DNA from: Sipunculus nudus
Taxonomy: Eukaryota; Annelida; Sipuncula; Golfingiida; Sipunculidae
Direction: 5' to 3'
NCBI GenBank assembly: GCA_026874595.1
Contig: CM049321.1
Span: 17,124,479-17,188,478, forward strand
DNA: 64,000 bases
This document shows positions 45,780-57,907 of the stretch, in pieces (positions within the stretch are counted from its first letter, which is position 1; each line of letters starts with the position of its first letter). The notes below the pieces were generated by a model. It saw nothing but the letters and a program-made list of their open reading frames with translations, searched no databases and had not been told where the DNA came from. Position numbers and translations under genes: made by a program.

Positions 45780-47400
45780 GTTCACAGTGATATCACAAGA
45801 TGACGTTAAAATATGTGACACCACAGTGAATTCACAACCGTGAGCCCACAGTGATATCATGCCATTGGCTCATGTGTGTTACACATCAGCGTGTTCACAG
45901 TGATATCACAGGACGAGGTCAGAATTGTGACACATAATAGTTAGGTCACAGTGATATTCACAACCGTGAGCTCACAGTGATATCACAGGATGACATCAAA
46001 AATGTGACATCTCGGTAAATACACCACCGTGAGCTCACAGTGATATAACAAGATGACGTCAGAAATGTGGTACCACGGTGAATTTACAACCGTGAGTTTG
46101 CAATGATGACATGGCATGAGTTCATGTCTGTTACACATCAGCGAGCTCACAGTGATATCAAAGGATGACGTCAAAACTGTGACATCGTGGTGAATTCACA
46201 ACCGTAAGCTCACAGTGATGTAACAGGATAATGTAAGAAACATGGCACCACAGTGAATTCACTACCGTGAACTCACAATGATATCATGGAATAAGTTCCT
46301 GTATTTTACACAACAGTGAGATCACAGTGATATCACAGGATGACGTACAAAATGTGACACCACGGTGAATTCACAAATGTGAGCTCACAGTGATATCACA
46401 GGATGACATCAAAAATGTGACATCGCGACGAATACACAACCGTGAGCTCACAGTGATAAAACAAGATGACGTCAGAAATGTGGTACCACGGTGAATTCAC
46501 AACCGTGAGTTCGCAATGATGACATGGCATGAGTTTATGTCTGTTACACATCAGCGCGCTCACAGTGATATCAAAGGATGACTTCAAAACTTTGACACCG
46601 TGGCGAATTTACAACCGTGAGCTCACAGTGATATAACAGGATAATGTAAGAAACGTAGCACCACATTGAATTCACTACCGTCTACTCACAATGGTGTCAT
46701 GGAATGAGTTCATGTATTTTACACAACAGTGAGTTCACAGTGATATCACAGGATGACATAAAAAATGTGACACCACGGTGAAGTTACAACCGTGAGCTCA
46801 CAGTGATATCACAGGATGACGTCAGAAATGTGGTACCACGGTGAATTCACAACCGTGAGTTCGCAATGATGAAATGGAATGAATTCATGTATGTTACACA
46901 TCAGCAAGGTCACAGTGATATCAAAGGATTACGTCATAACTGTGACACCGTGGTGAATTCACAACCGTGAGCTCACAGTGATATAGCAGGATAGTGTCAG
47001 AAATGTGGCATCACGGTAAATTCACTATCGTGAGCTCAGAGTTATATAATGACATGAGTTCTTGTCTGTTACAAAACCGTGAGTTCACAATGATATCACC
47101 GGATGAGGTCAAAAATGGGACACCACAGTTAATTCCCAACCATGAGCTCACAATGATATATTGGTATGAGCTCATGTATGTTACACATCAGCGAGTTCAC
47201 AGTGATATCACAGGATGACGTCAGCATGTGACACCACGGTGAATTAACAACCGTGCGCTCATAGTGATAGCATGGCATGGGGTCATGTATGTTACGCAAC
47301 GGATAGTCCAGAGTGACATCTCAGGATGATATCAATATATGAAACCGCGGTGAATTCGCAACCGTGAGCTCAAAGTAAGAGCATTGAATGAGTTCATGCG
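45780..47400. repeat. Minisatellite with AAABAAB higher-order structure
   Basis: Two related monomers are interspersed. Type A (about 63 bp) has CACAGTGATATCACAGGATG, ACGTCA and CCACGGTGAATTCACAACCG. Type B (about 49 bp) has CATGGCATGAGTTCATGT and TACACATCAGCGAG. From 46323 the order is A A A B A A B with starts at 46323, 46386, 46449, 46512, 46561, 46624 and 46687, and the next block starts at 46736 (period 413 bp). A similar, less regular block runs 45898-46322. A third block from 46736 lacks one A monomer and ends near 47085, after which A and B alternate. The monomers carry GATGACGTCA and GTGATATCAC palindromes. Open frames in it (45576-47218) are by-products. Confidence 0.9.
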
Positions 47401-48477
47401 TTTCATTGTCATTTCAGATTTTATTTGATGGTACTTTTTTCTAGAAGTAGAATAAGAAAATTAGGAAATCAATTTTAAAAGGAAATAAAATGTATAATGT
47501 ATATGTTAGATTTCAATTGGAAATTGCTTATTTCTTGAAATGGGCAAAATCACTCAATTCTGCTCGCCCGTTTAATGAAATGAGCAAAAAATCTGTTGCC
47601 CATTTCATGTTGCCCATTTCATGAAATGAGCACCTTTAAAACCTTCAAATCTCTGAAGGATTCTGATCACACATTCTAGCTGATATTAGATTAGGCATAC
47701 TAACACAAGCATATATGCAAACAAAATCCTATTTTTTGTCAGATGATAGCAAAACATTTGAATAATTCACTACACTTTATTTTTATTAAAAACACGAATT
47801 ATATCATACATATCAGCTTGACTATACATGCAAATTTAATACTATTTCGCCCTGATAATAATGATACATTTAACTATATCAGTATATGTGCTGATATTTA
47901 GAAGTAATCATGGGGTTCTCACTCAAATGTTCATCATCCTATAAGCATTTAACTATTTTAGGTTCTTCAATGGTTGTTTAATGATCAAAGTAAATTATTT
48001 GACGTGGAAGTTGAAGAAATATAGATGCTCTCGATATGTAATATTTATCTATGATCATCATGTAATATATGTTCAAAAAGATTTGAGGTATGAAAAAATG
48101 TGCATCGACACACTTTTCTGGAATTTTAATAATATTTTAATATATACTATGAATGTCACCAAAATACCAATAGGCTAATCATTTGAAAATAATTGGACAA
48201 GCATAGTGTACTTCCGACTCAGATGTCACTATTTTGACCAATAATTAATAACAATCCTTTGATTCACAAAAATCATGAAACATCTTTAATTAAGCAGAAT
48301 AAACAAACAACCTATATAAAGCATGAATTCAGTACTAACTCAGTGTCAGTTAATGAGTACATAGAGAGTACTTTGAATGTTTCATTAGTTAAGTGATCAT
48401 CGGTCCACAGAGCTATTAGATAAATGAAACCAAGCTATACCAGTTACTCATATTCCGTGTTTCTAAAATTATTTAAT
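47401..48477. other. Anonymous AT-rich sequence with a short palindrome
   Basis: No gene is recognised. GCCCATTTCATGAAATGAGC and related variants (about 47575-47630) form repeated inverted motifs. Confidence 0.4.
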
Positions 48478-48607
48478 GCGAGGTTTTTAAAGGTAATCTT
48501 TCCTTTGAAGTAATATCTAATTACATGTAACCACACTAGCAACACAGAGGGAGCGGATGAAATAATGCGGTTGATCAGATGTCTGCGGGCGGACTATGAA
48601 CCCTAGA

Positions 48608-48970
48608 TGGAGTTTTTATATATTGTTTCTGATCAAATACAATTGAATATCTCTGTCAAAAAGTGTGTATCTCTGTCATATAGTGTGCAAAGTGAACATC
48701 ATGTGTAGTTATCATTATATAAATAACACTAACTCTTATGACCATATTACTGTAACTGTAAAAAGTTACACAAGATAAATTTTATATCTGACTAGTTTGT
48801 GTTTATATTGAAACAGTTGTCTTCATCTTCACGTTTTCTTTATATGTACAACTTCGTGTTATATTTTATATGGTTATGTACATTTCATTTGAGGAGAAGA
48901 ATTTATATGAGGTTTTACCCTGTTTTCTTATCCTAATTGCATGTTTGCAATAAAATATATTGTTCACACT
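48608..48970 (+). mobile_element. 363-bp insert present only in duplication copy 2
   Basis: Copy 1 reads straight through at 39475-39495. In copy 2 the insert is flanked by AACCCTAGA (48599-48607) and AACCCTAAA (48971-48979), a likely 9-bp target duplication. The insert is AT-rich and ends with GCAATAAAATATATTG, so it may be a retroposed 3' end with a polyadenylation signal but without a poly-A tail. Its origin is unknown. Confidence 0.65.
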
Positions 48971-49021
48971 AACCCTAAAGAGGGAAACCTGACACTTCAG
49001 CACCTGACTGCTTTTAAGACA

Positions 49022-49557
49022 ATCCTTGCAATGGTTACTCTTATTTTGCTCCCCTTTGTTCTCGCTTCATAGATTTCTTATTGCATTAAGACTTTATTTA
49101 ATCGTAGACATACATGCGTTTCCAGAAAAACGCATACAAGCCCAGCAAGGAGTGTCCAGAGCCAATGTTGTAACATTTCATTTTAAGCGACAGCTGACCG
49201 GCCAGGCAACCTTCGTACATAGGAGCATAGACCCAGGCAGACAGTCCCAGGCCATGCCGGCGAAGATTCTTGTGAACGCATCCGGCGGTGTTTCAGGCCA
49301 ATCCTTTTGAGCCTGTTCTTACATTTGTTTTGATTGACAGCTATCCTGTCCAGTACCTTACGTTCACAGAACTCTATGACGGCTGGGTGTTGGAATTCTC
49401 TTCGTGAGCATGTGCCCATATACACGCGGGATGTCGGGCCAGTTAGCTGTCACTCAAAACGAAATGTAACAATACTGGCTCTTGACACAAGAGCTCGACG
49501 GAGCGGAAACAAAGTAGGAGGAAAATTCGATCTATTATTTAACAAGAGTATGCAATG
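49022..49557. mobile_element. Foldback element, copy 2, right arm truncated
   Basis: It is homologous to 39529-40151. The left arm is complete, but in the right arm the sequence jumps from CTGGCTCTTGACA (about 49487) to CAAGAGCTCGACGGAGCGG, losing about 75 bp that hold GCGTTTTTCTGGAAACGC in copy 1. The hairpin is therefore shorter. Confidence 0.75.
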
Positions 49558-50039
49558 ACGTGAGCCCTAAGTAAAGGATAACCAGAGCAAATGTTCCAAT
49601 GGCCACGTGGCTTACCCCTCATGCGGCGGCCGCATTCCATTCCTTTAATCAATTTCATCACGAGTGTAGGGACACGTCATCAGGACTTTTCAGGAATCTT
49701 TTATTTCCATTTACTAGGATTGCCATATTTTACCCCCTGACAGATTGCAGTTGATATAACATGGTTATTTACTAGGATGAAGACAGCGTATTGATGAGTT
49801 CACTCATCAATGGCACTTAAGAGTCCAGTGTCTCTGGAAGACAAGTGTATCTTATTTTCTCCTCTTTACCTTTCATATCTGTTTTGAAAGAAATTCTTTA
49901 ACAAAAAATGCATTTTCCCATTTGAAAATATATATTTATATATCGAGAGGAGGTTATGATCTGAGCTATGTTTGTCAATGTGTCTACATTGCATAAGTAA
50001 CAACAACATTAGCTAATAACCAAATAATGTCATGCTCCT

Positions 50040-50464
50040 AGTCCAATTCGATAAAAAATTACTCACATACGTCATGATCCTACCCTAAACATCATGATCA
50101 GACTCCCATACATCATTCTTCTACTCTCATACGTCAAAATCCTACTTCATGTGCCATGAGCCTACTCAAATACATCAAGATATTACTCCCATAAGTCATT
50201 ATTCTACTCTCATACGTCGTCGTTCTACTCCCATACGTCATAATCCTACTAAAATACGTCATAATCCTACTCAAATACGTCATGATATTATTGTTCTACT
50301 TCCAAACGTCATAACCTTACTCACATACGTCATAACCTTACTCCCATACGTCATAATCCTACTTTTTACGTTATGATCCTACTCCCATACGTCATAATCC
50401 TACTCACTAACGTCATAATCATACTCGTGCACATCATAATACTACCCACGTGATTCTACTCACA
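50040..50464. repeat. Minisatellite, about 20-bp units, copy 2 (left part)
   Basis: CATACGTCATAATCCTACTC-type units repeat about twenty times, as at 40640-41054, with local unit differences (for example a more regular run at 50230-50280). The array resumes after the LTR at 52813-52890. Confidence 0.85.
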
Positions 50465-52812
50465 TGTTACAAGTGTCTGTTTTATTGTGAGCGGTTGACA
50501 TGTCTCTTTTATTGTGCGCTGTTGACTTTCGGATTCGTGTTTAGCTCAAGCCCTGGGCGTTGCTTGTTCCAGGTGCCCGGGTGCAGCCTACGTGTAAACA
50601 CAACGGTCATGCTAGTCTGGGCCTTCTCGCCTGGCCGAGCCGGGCCGGCCCTCTTGCGAACTCTGATATGTAGAAACACAGCGATGTTGTTCTAGATGTT
50701 TCCTGTAACGTATGTACTATTGGGTTCTTTGGATTGTTCGAGAATTGGAAAGTTCTCGGCTTGAGGTGAAAAGTTATATAAAGGGGCTGGTCCTGATGGT
50801 ATCACGCCGCGACTGTTAAGAACTTGCACCGATGAAATATCTGGTGTTCTCACTCTTCTTTTTAACTGGTCCTTGCGATCGTGCACAGAGCCAAAGCTCT
50901 TCAAACGATCAGTGATTATTTCCTTCCCGAAAAAATCTCATGCATCATGTTTGAATGACTATCGTCCTGTTGCATTAACTTCTGTAATCGCCAAGAGTTT
51001 TGAGCGACTCAAACGGTGTATTTCAGAAACATTTGATCCTTTTCAATTCGCCTATCGTAGTAACCGCTCAACAGATGACGCTGTATAATTCACACTTTAC
51101 CGTATTTTAAAACATCCCGACATTACGAGAATCTACCTATGCAAGGGTTTTATTCATTGATTTCAGCTCAGCCTTTAACACTATCCTTCCCCATAAATTA
51201 ATCGGAAAACTATCGAAACTGGGTCTTAATATTAACATGTGTACCTGGATCTTATACTTTTTAAAAATCGGCCTCAAGTGGTTAAGATTGGTAACATTAT
51301 TTCCGAAGAATTGGTCTTAAACACTGGAGCACCCCAAGGTTGTGTGCTTTCACCAAAATTGTACTCTCTATTCACCTATGACTGTGTCTCTACTTCCGAT
51401 GATTGCCTCATTGTAAAATTTGCAGATGACACAGCAGTTTCTGGGGTCATGCGTGGAAATAACGAAAGTGTGTACCACAATGAAATTAAAACTTGAACTT
51501 TGTGGTGCTCTGAAAATAATCTGGAGTTAAATGTAAAGAACTCCAAGGAGATGATAATTGATTTTAGACGGAAGAAAACTGAAATATTACCCTTAGAAAT
51601 TGAAGGCTCCACGGTTGAAATCGTTGACTGTTTTAAATTTTTTGGAGTTGGCCGAAAATGTTAATTACTGCGTAAAGAAGGCACAACAATGTTTATTCTT
51701 TCTAAGGAACCTGAAAGATTTCGGTCTCAGTCAACCGATTTTTTTAAAGTTTTATCGGGCGGTAATTCAGGGAGTCCTGACGTTGTCAGTCACTGTATTG
51801 GGAGGCAGTATCACGGTCGAGGAAAGGAACCGTCTTTCTAGGGTAGTAAGAACAATTTAGAGGATCATTGGGGTTCCTTTACCCACAGTTGACTCCTTAT
51901 TTCAAACACAATTGTTGAAGAAAGCAAACGACATTATAGAAGACTATAGTCATCCGGCGCACTATTTGTTTTAAAAAAAATGAAATCGGGGTTCGCTATA
52001 GGTCGCTATCAGGCAATTCCAAAAGAACTCAAAATAGCACTTACACGTCAACGGTTCGGGAATTAAACATATCACTTGCAGCACAATAATCTAGTCAAAC
52101 ATTCTTAGTTATACGTCTTTTTTTCTATACACAATTTTATTCTATTATTTTTTGTTTAATGTGTTTGTTTAAGCAAGCCAGTCAAGTCAAATACTATTTT
52201 ATGTGATGATTTTATTACATATATATAGCAATACATTATCTTATCTTATCTTTTTTAGAGCCGAGAGACAGAGAGGAGAGAAATATTCCGGCGGACACAG
52301 AAGCGTGTAAGTCAGTTGTAGACCTTTTCCCGATAGGTGCGGCAGTTATAGATTTTCTTCTGAATTTGTGACGGATCTTATATAGTCTTCAGTTTGCATT
52401 CGGGATTACTTCACTTTAGGATTAAAACGGATTGATTTTGTGAATGAACTGGACTGTTTTTCTCTGAGAAGATTTATGTGAACTGTTGATCTGGGTTGTA
52501 CGTTATAAAGGACTTGTTGTCGCTTAAACAGTGGTGGTATCCAGGTACTGAACAATTCATTTAAATACGTGTAGTGATTTACTTTTGTACTGTTGTACTG
52601 TGTAATTGTATTGATTTAGCGTATTGTAATGTTAGGATTGTTTTAAGAATAAACTAGACTTATTTGTTAACAAAAAAAAACACTCACTTCTCTATTCATT
52701 CCCCTAGACATTTCACGTTGCCTAGTATTACAGAATTTGTTTTTTTTTATCTCAATTACCAAATGTATGTTCGTCACGACTACGTCATCTGTTGATATTA
52801 GGTTCCGTAACA
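50465..52812 (+). repeat. Solo LTR of the Gmr1-like family, copy 2, split by a LINE
   Basis: It starts TGTTACAAGTG and ends GGTTCCGTAACA, matching 41055-41904. The TATA box stretch (AGTTATATAAAGGGGCTG) ends at 50789, the LINE fragment follows, and the LTR resumes at about 52251 with AGAGCCGAGAGACAGAG. An AATAAA signal lies at 52648-52653. The flanks CACA and CACG fit the 4-bp duplication CACG. Confidence 0.9.
50791..52250 (+). pseudogene. 5'-truncated CR1-group LINE with broken reverse transcriptase
   Basis: Three frames carry the C-terminal part of a non-LTR reverse transcriptase. They are SVIISFPKKSHASCLNDYRP (about 50909-50968) with VALTSVIAKSFERL, then [13 protein letters not shown] (from about 51320) and KFADDTAVSG (catalytic FADD at 51419-51430), then VKKAQQCLFFLRNL and FYRAVIQGVLT (about 51670-51780). 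Frameshifts and stops (for example near 51087 and 51494) make it inactive. The 3' end is a short (TTATC)n repeat (about 52236-52250), as in CR1/L2/Rex1-type elements that end in short tandem repeats instead of poly-A. It is absent from duplication copy 1. The exact clade is not settled. Confidence 0.85.
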
Positions 52813-52890
52813 CACGTCATAATCCTACTCACATACGTGATGATGCAACTCCCGTTATTGTCGTACTTAAGGCAGAATGCTTCTACTGTC
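52813..52890. repeat. Minisatellite, copy 2 (right part)
   Basis: CACGTCATAATCCTACTC and CACATACGTGATGATG units follow the LTR end, as at 41905-41985. Confidence 0.75.
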
Positions 52891-53007
52891 ATGATCCCTT
52901 TCAAATTCATCGTGGTTAGTGCGTATCATGAAAATTAAAACAGATAGCATGGTGTATAATATTTTATAAATTGATGCTTTCCGGAAGCATAACATCAAAA
53001 CGTATCT

Positions 53008-53042
53008 CACACACACACACAAATATATATATTAATATATTA
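53008..53042. repeat. (CA)n and short (TA)n microsatellite, copy 2
   Basis: CACACACACACACAAATATATATATTA stands where copy 1 has a (TA)22 run (key run CACACACACACA). The two copies differ in repeat type and length. Confidence 0.85.
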
Positions 53043-54149
53043 TAAATACCCTGTGACCAAGGGGTTTTAAAGAAATGTTGCTGGTGATATCAAGAAACCG
53101 TGCTTTCATGCACATCACTAAGCAACACGGAAAGAGGAAGGAATGGAATTCATCACCTGCGTCTTAGTAGCGTGACGTGGACCCTGGACGAGGTAACTGA
53201 CTTCTCAGTACTTACCTGTCTTCGTGTATAAACCTCCCAAGAACAGGTGACTATCCGGCATCGGCCGGGTTAATGATCTCGCGACATTAACTGTTAAGCC
53301 AGTCGCGTGCGACAATGAATTAGGGGACCGTGTTTGATGGAGTTTCTTGGTTTCTCTTCATGTAAAGAGAATTAACTTCCCTTGCGACATATATGTCACC
53401 GTAGATCGTTGGATCCTGATGGTATTGCATGGTGTTTGTTACGATAAATATTTCTAGGATGCCTGTATGCCGTGACTTTATTGCGGTTGCTTTGTAGTTC
53501 GAGAGGGATTAAAAAAGGGGGAATTTTCAGGAAAAAGAATATTCGTGAATAAGAGGTCCCATCGCCGAATGCATTTTCAAATGTAAAATAATAGTTTTAT
53601 GAATACTTATAGATATTGTATGTTAATATTGCTATGTTAAATTACATCAGATCTTTAAAATTATCTTATATCAAGGAACAAGCAATTCCACTGGGTCGAT
53701 GTGCATGTAGGTCCCTGTGTAATTATTTTATATTAATGTGATATAAATAATTCAGGTAAAACAGGTTTTTTACTCTGTGTTGGTTTGTTGTATCTTGAGA
53801 TCGCGAAAATGGAAAACTTGCGAAACAGTGAAAAGTGAAAATGGTTAAATTATAACCCCGCGAATATGAAACCAAACAAAGTATGTATCATGGTCACTTG
53901 TGAATACTATTATATATCATATGATGAAGAAACCCTTCCTCAATACCGAGTAAATTTATCTCAGAAATAATGCGATATGCGTTTATATTTGAAAAGCAAG
54001 AGTTCGCCGTACATGTTTAAGCATTGCATATAGTACAGAAACAGACATTGACAAAGCCCGAGAGGAAAAAAAAAGAAATAAAAAATTGTACAGGATACAG
54101 CAGATCAATTGACAAATGCGTCATTTTCACAACCTTAATACAAGTAGCG

Positions 54150-54705
54150 TTTAGTTACTGTGGTTGATTTATATTCGCGATTTCTTCATTTTGCACGTTT
54201 CGCGAGGGTTTCATTTTTGCGATGATATTAGAGCCTAGAAACTCTGAGTACAGTAGTATTCGTAGTATTCGTATTGATTTTGAATTTATAAAGCCTTTAA
54301 TACGTTATTATTTCTTGTTCAGTCATTAACTTATGACTTGTGTAACAGTCGACATATCCCCCTGTTTTATTGTAATTAATGTATATATGCGCCTAATCCG
54401 ACACCTTGCACGGATTAGGTTTCTCATTAGGTTGTTTCCAGATTTGTGATAACTAATTTCTTTTTGCTGATGCATCGTCTCCCATTCCTATCTTAGTTAA
54501 TGGGACATCTTATTCCCGAAGCATTCATATTCGCGATTATTTCATATTCTCAAAGTTCGCGAAATTTAAATCCTCGCGAATAAAAAAGGCAACCACAATA
54601 TAGTGGTATTCTATTTGTTCGCGAGGGTTTCAAATTTGCGATATTGACGAAAGGAAAATTATCGCGAAAATAAAACGTTCGCGAATGGGACGGTCATTCT
54701 ATTTA
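54150..54705. repeat. TTCGCGA-family modules, copy 2
   Basis: The stretch holds GTTACTGTGGTTGATT, ATTCGCGATTTCTTCATT and GTTTCGCGAGGGTTTC, then at about 54530-54700 several TTCGCGA motifs ending GAATGGGACGGTCATTCT. It is paralogous to 43257-43420 and 43639-43812. The left end of the second element is degraded here. Confidence 0.7.
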
Positions 54706-54893
54706 GGTGAACATCACCCGTTTATACAGTTGTTACCTCCTAACATCGTGTTTGCATTCACGTGGCAAAATAAAATTTGTATTATAAGTAATTGATAATA
54801 TTTATATTATTATATTTATATTATAACTATCAATATAAAGTAAACGGTCCTTTACGCTATCTGCATATCAAAGATTAATGTTGTTAATAACAT

Positions 54894-55637
54894 CAAGGTT
54901 TTCTAAATATCAAATTAATGAACAAGCATTTTCACTGGTTTGACGTTCCTCTTCAATACTTGTGGTAGGGATGTTAATGTGAGTTTAGAAATAATGTCCT
55001 ACAGGCGGTCTTACGTGAAGAAGAGAAAGTTCCCCACTGCTTGAATAGGGACGCACGGATACTGGACGAACAAACACGACACCTCTGTACTTCACTGAGC
55101 ACAGTCCTTGATAAAGTCCTTTGTAAAAGAACGTCAAGGAAAAAAAATTTCTAACCACACGACGTTAGAGCCACATTAAAGAAACTAAGTCATCGTTTTC
55201 CAAATATATTCTTGATTCTCGCTCCTCATATGATATCAATTTTCATCATTTAAACTGTACGGAGCTAAAAGGAAATTTCATATTTTGCCCACTTGAAGTT
55301 TTCTTGATGCGTTCACTCAAAAGTAGCATGGTAGGGATATTTTTCTTCATGTTGTTCTGTTTTTCTAGCTGTCTTTTTTCTGCCTATATCTGTCTTTCTT
55401 TATCCTAGAGAGTTAATAATTGATCGTAACTGTTAAAGGTTAAGATGTTGGTTACATAACTACAGTGGTATTTTTTTGCGTTAAGAAGACCTTGCAAAAG
55501 TTGAACTGGCCCTTTTGCGGAAGTGACGTAGAATAGAAGGTAAGACATCCGTCTCAATTTGGCAGCAAGGGCCATATCAATGGGGTAAAATATGGTATTA
55601 TAAGACATACTGGACTTGAGGTAAAGAGGTCTGGCTA

Positions 55638-55694
<57 letters not shown>

Positions 55695-57555
55695 ATTTTA
55701 AAATAGAAATGTTGAGCATTATAAATGAGTAAAAAAATTACGGTAATCAAAAGTATATCACACCAGTGGCATCCTTTAAGGCTTAAATCAAGGGAAGGAA
55801 CTCTTGCGGTTTAAAGTTAAATTTAAGAACAAATCTCTCAGATGCATTTGGTACATGTACTATAAAAGATAATATGCTTTCTATTCAATAAATTTTCATT
55901 TGTACCCGCCTCCTTCATGATCTCCCCTTTTGAAATCACTACTACATTTCTAACTGAAGAGAGACGATACACTACAGGTCGTAAATCCAAACATGTTTTT
56001 ATTGCTCTCAACAGGGACATGAGTTGCGGAATTGAGTTAACTAAACACGAGACATTCCAAGGACGCTTGTTTGCCATCGTGATGTGATCAAGCATCTGTC
56101 TTCCCTTTAAAGTGAGATTTCCGTGGATGAATGTCAGAGGATGTAAAGGGAATTCAAGACAACAATATTGTAACATCTGGGGTTAAAATTCCATGATCTA
56201 CACGACTTTGAAATGACCCCTATGTTACATCCAAGCTTTTTTTTCTGGGATGAAACCCCAAGGAAACCATCAGCATCTGTTAAGCAGCTTACGCTATGAT
56301 ATGCGCATCCAACGAACCTCCACTAAAGATCAAACACATTCGGTCAACCCTCTTATGTTCTTTGAGAGGGGATCGACTTTGGATGTACTATTCATTAGGG
56401 GATTAAGCTCTGAAATACATTAAAACCGTCGTTATCTTTTGTTCTCACGCAAAGGACGAAGCCAGTAATCGCTTTATGTTTCCAGATGTATTGACAATAA
56501 ACCTGCACTAAACGCTAGATTTGCAGTCAGAGCCGGTATATGATACAATTTTGCTAAGACTGTCACAGAGAACTTATAACAATTTGGTGTTTTCACCTGC
56601 GATGTCTGTAACGGAAGGTTAAATGGCAATATCACCAGATGTTCTTGCTTTAATACTGGTGTTTCGAGGTAATCAATGTCAAAACAACGTCATTAATCCA
56701 GATATATATCTATCGGCTACAGGGGAAAACTAAAAGAAAAACAAATAGTCACTTCCTTAAATGACAGCCTGCTTCCGGTGACCCTTGATTTGATAAAAGT
56801 TAATATGAATACATTTTTTTTTTCAGGCAGGTACTCGACAAAATCCTCCGGAATTTATTTTCCGGTGATTTAGCTGAGTATGCCTCTTCACTTATTTCAG
56901 TTTATGAACTATAATGTAGCAGTAAACATCTGATATATGCAAGCATTTAAAATGATACACTCTGCTCTTAGTGTCAAGGTATGTCACATAACAAACTGAA
57001 GTTTAAATATGAAAAATACCCCAATATATATATAATAACTACAAATATAACAATTTGACAACTGTGGTAACATTTCCCCCTACTTACGGAGATGTAAATT
57101 TAATTTTCCTTTATTCTGAACTTTCTCACATAAATGCTACAGAAAATGTAGGTGATTGGCTGGCATTTATATTTCCAATTGACATAATGTCGTGATAATA
57201 TAGATGGAGAGTGTCATATGTCACTACTTTTCAAAATCTGAGATGAACTAACTGTGACCAGCACTTGTAGCTCAACCACTCGTAGGTTAAAAGTTTGTGT
57301 TTAACCTGATAAACACCTGCCTTTTTCTCAGCAATTGGGAGCATACAACACATCAAGTCCCAAACAACTCCCGAATATTCCATGTACATATATATGCTGC
57401 TCATAACCAATACTCGTTCACCTTTACCTTTTCGCTTTTGGGGTAAAAACCTTAACCATACAAAGTGACGCGATTCCACAACCCTGCTCCTTAATCAATA
57501 GCATTTATAATTAAAGGTAAATAAAGTAGGTCGGACCCATACTTACACGTGCCCA
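54894..57555. other. Anonymous AT-rich sequence with a (TA)n run
   Basis: No gene is recognised. A (TA) run lies at about 55641-55689. A 112-codon minus-strand frame (56176-55838) has no recognised motif and is at the chance limit. Confidence 0.4.
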
Positions 57556-57557
57556 AT

Positions 57558-57602
<45 letters not shown>

Positions 57603-57835
57603 GAGATAGAGAGAGACAGAGTATTATGGAGAATAACAGAAATAATGACATGGCCTTAAGGAGAGAGACCGACAGACAGACAAAAAGAAGACAAAGAGAA
57701 ACATAAAGAGAAAGAAAGACAATGTCAAAAACATTAAGGATAGACAGACAGAGAGATAGACAGACAGACAGATAGATTTAGAAGACACAAAGAGAAAAAA
57801 TATAGAGAAAGAAAGACATACTGTCGCAAACATAA

Positions 57836-57905
<70 letters not shown>
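57556..57905. repeat. (GA)n and (GACA)n microsatellite tract
   Basis: (GA) runs lie at about 57560-57615 and 57838-57866, and (ACAG)n or (GACA)n runs at about 57664-57680, 57742-57772 and 57866-57902. They are separated by related GA-rich sequence that continues weaker to about 58140. Long Ser/Leu/Cys frames on the minus strand are artefacts. Confidence 0.9.

Positions 57906-57907
<2 letters not shown>

Larger units (their letters stand above)
48478..54893 (+). repeat. Segmental duplication, copy 2
   Basis: It is collinear with 39348-44006, from GCGAGGTTTTTAAAGG to TTGTTAATAACATCA. It is about 1.76 kb longer because of a LINE fragment (50791-52250) and a 363-bp insert (48608-48970), partly offset by loss of outer foldback sequence near 49486. 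Copies lie in direct orientation with about 4.5 kb between them. A false duplication made by joining two haplotypes during assembly cannot be excluded from the sequence alone. Confidence 0.9.

Noticed and set aside
45576-47218. Repeated 63- to 94-codon frames with HCELTVV-like repeats
   Set aside because: They are translations of the higher-order minisatellite. Periodic stops and frame slips show no coding selection.
39348-54893. Treating the whole interval as one large transposon with long direct repeats
   Set aside because: The copies contain unrelated older elements, have no terminal motif or target duplication, and the sequence between them is tandem repeats without coding. A segmental duplication explains it more simply.
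55838-56176. 112-codon minus-strand frame as a gene
   Set aside because: There is no recognised motif, no start context or neighbours, and this length is expected about once by chance in an AT-rich 64-kb window.
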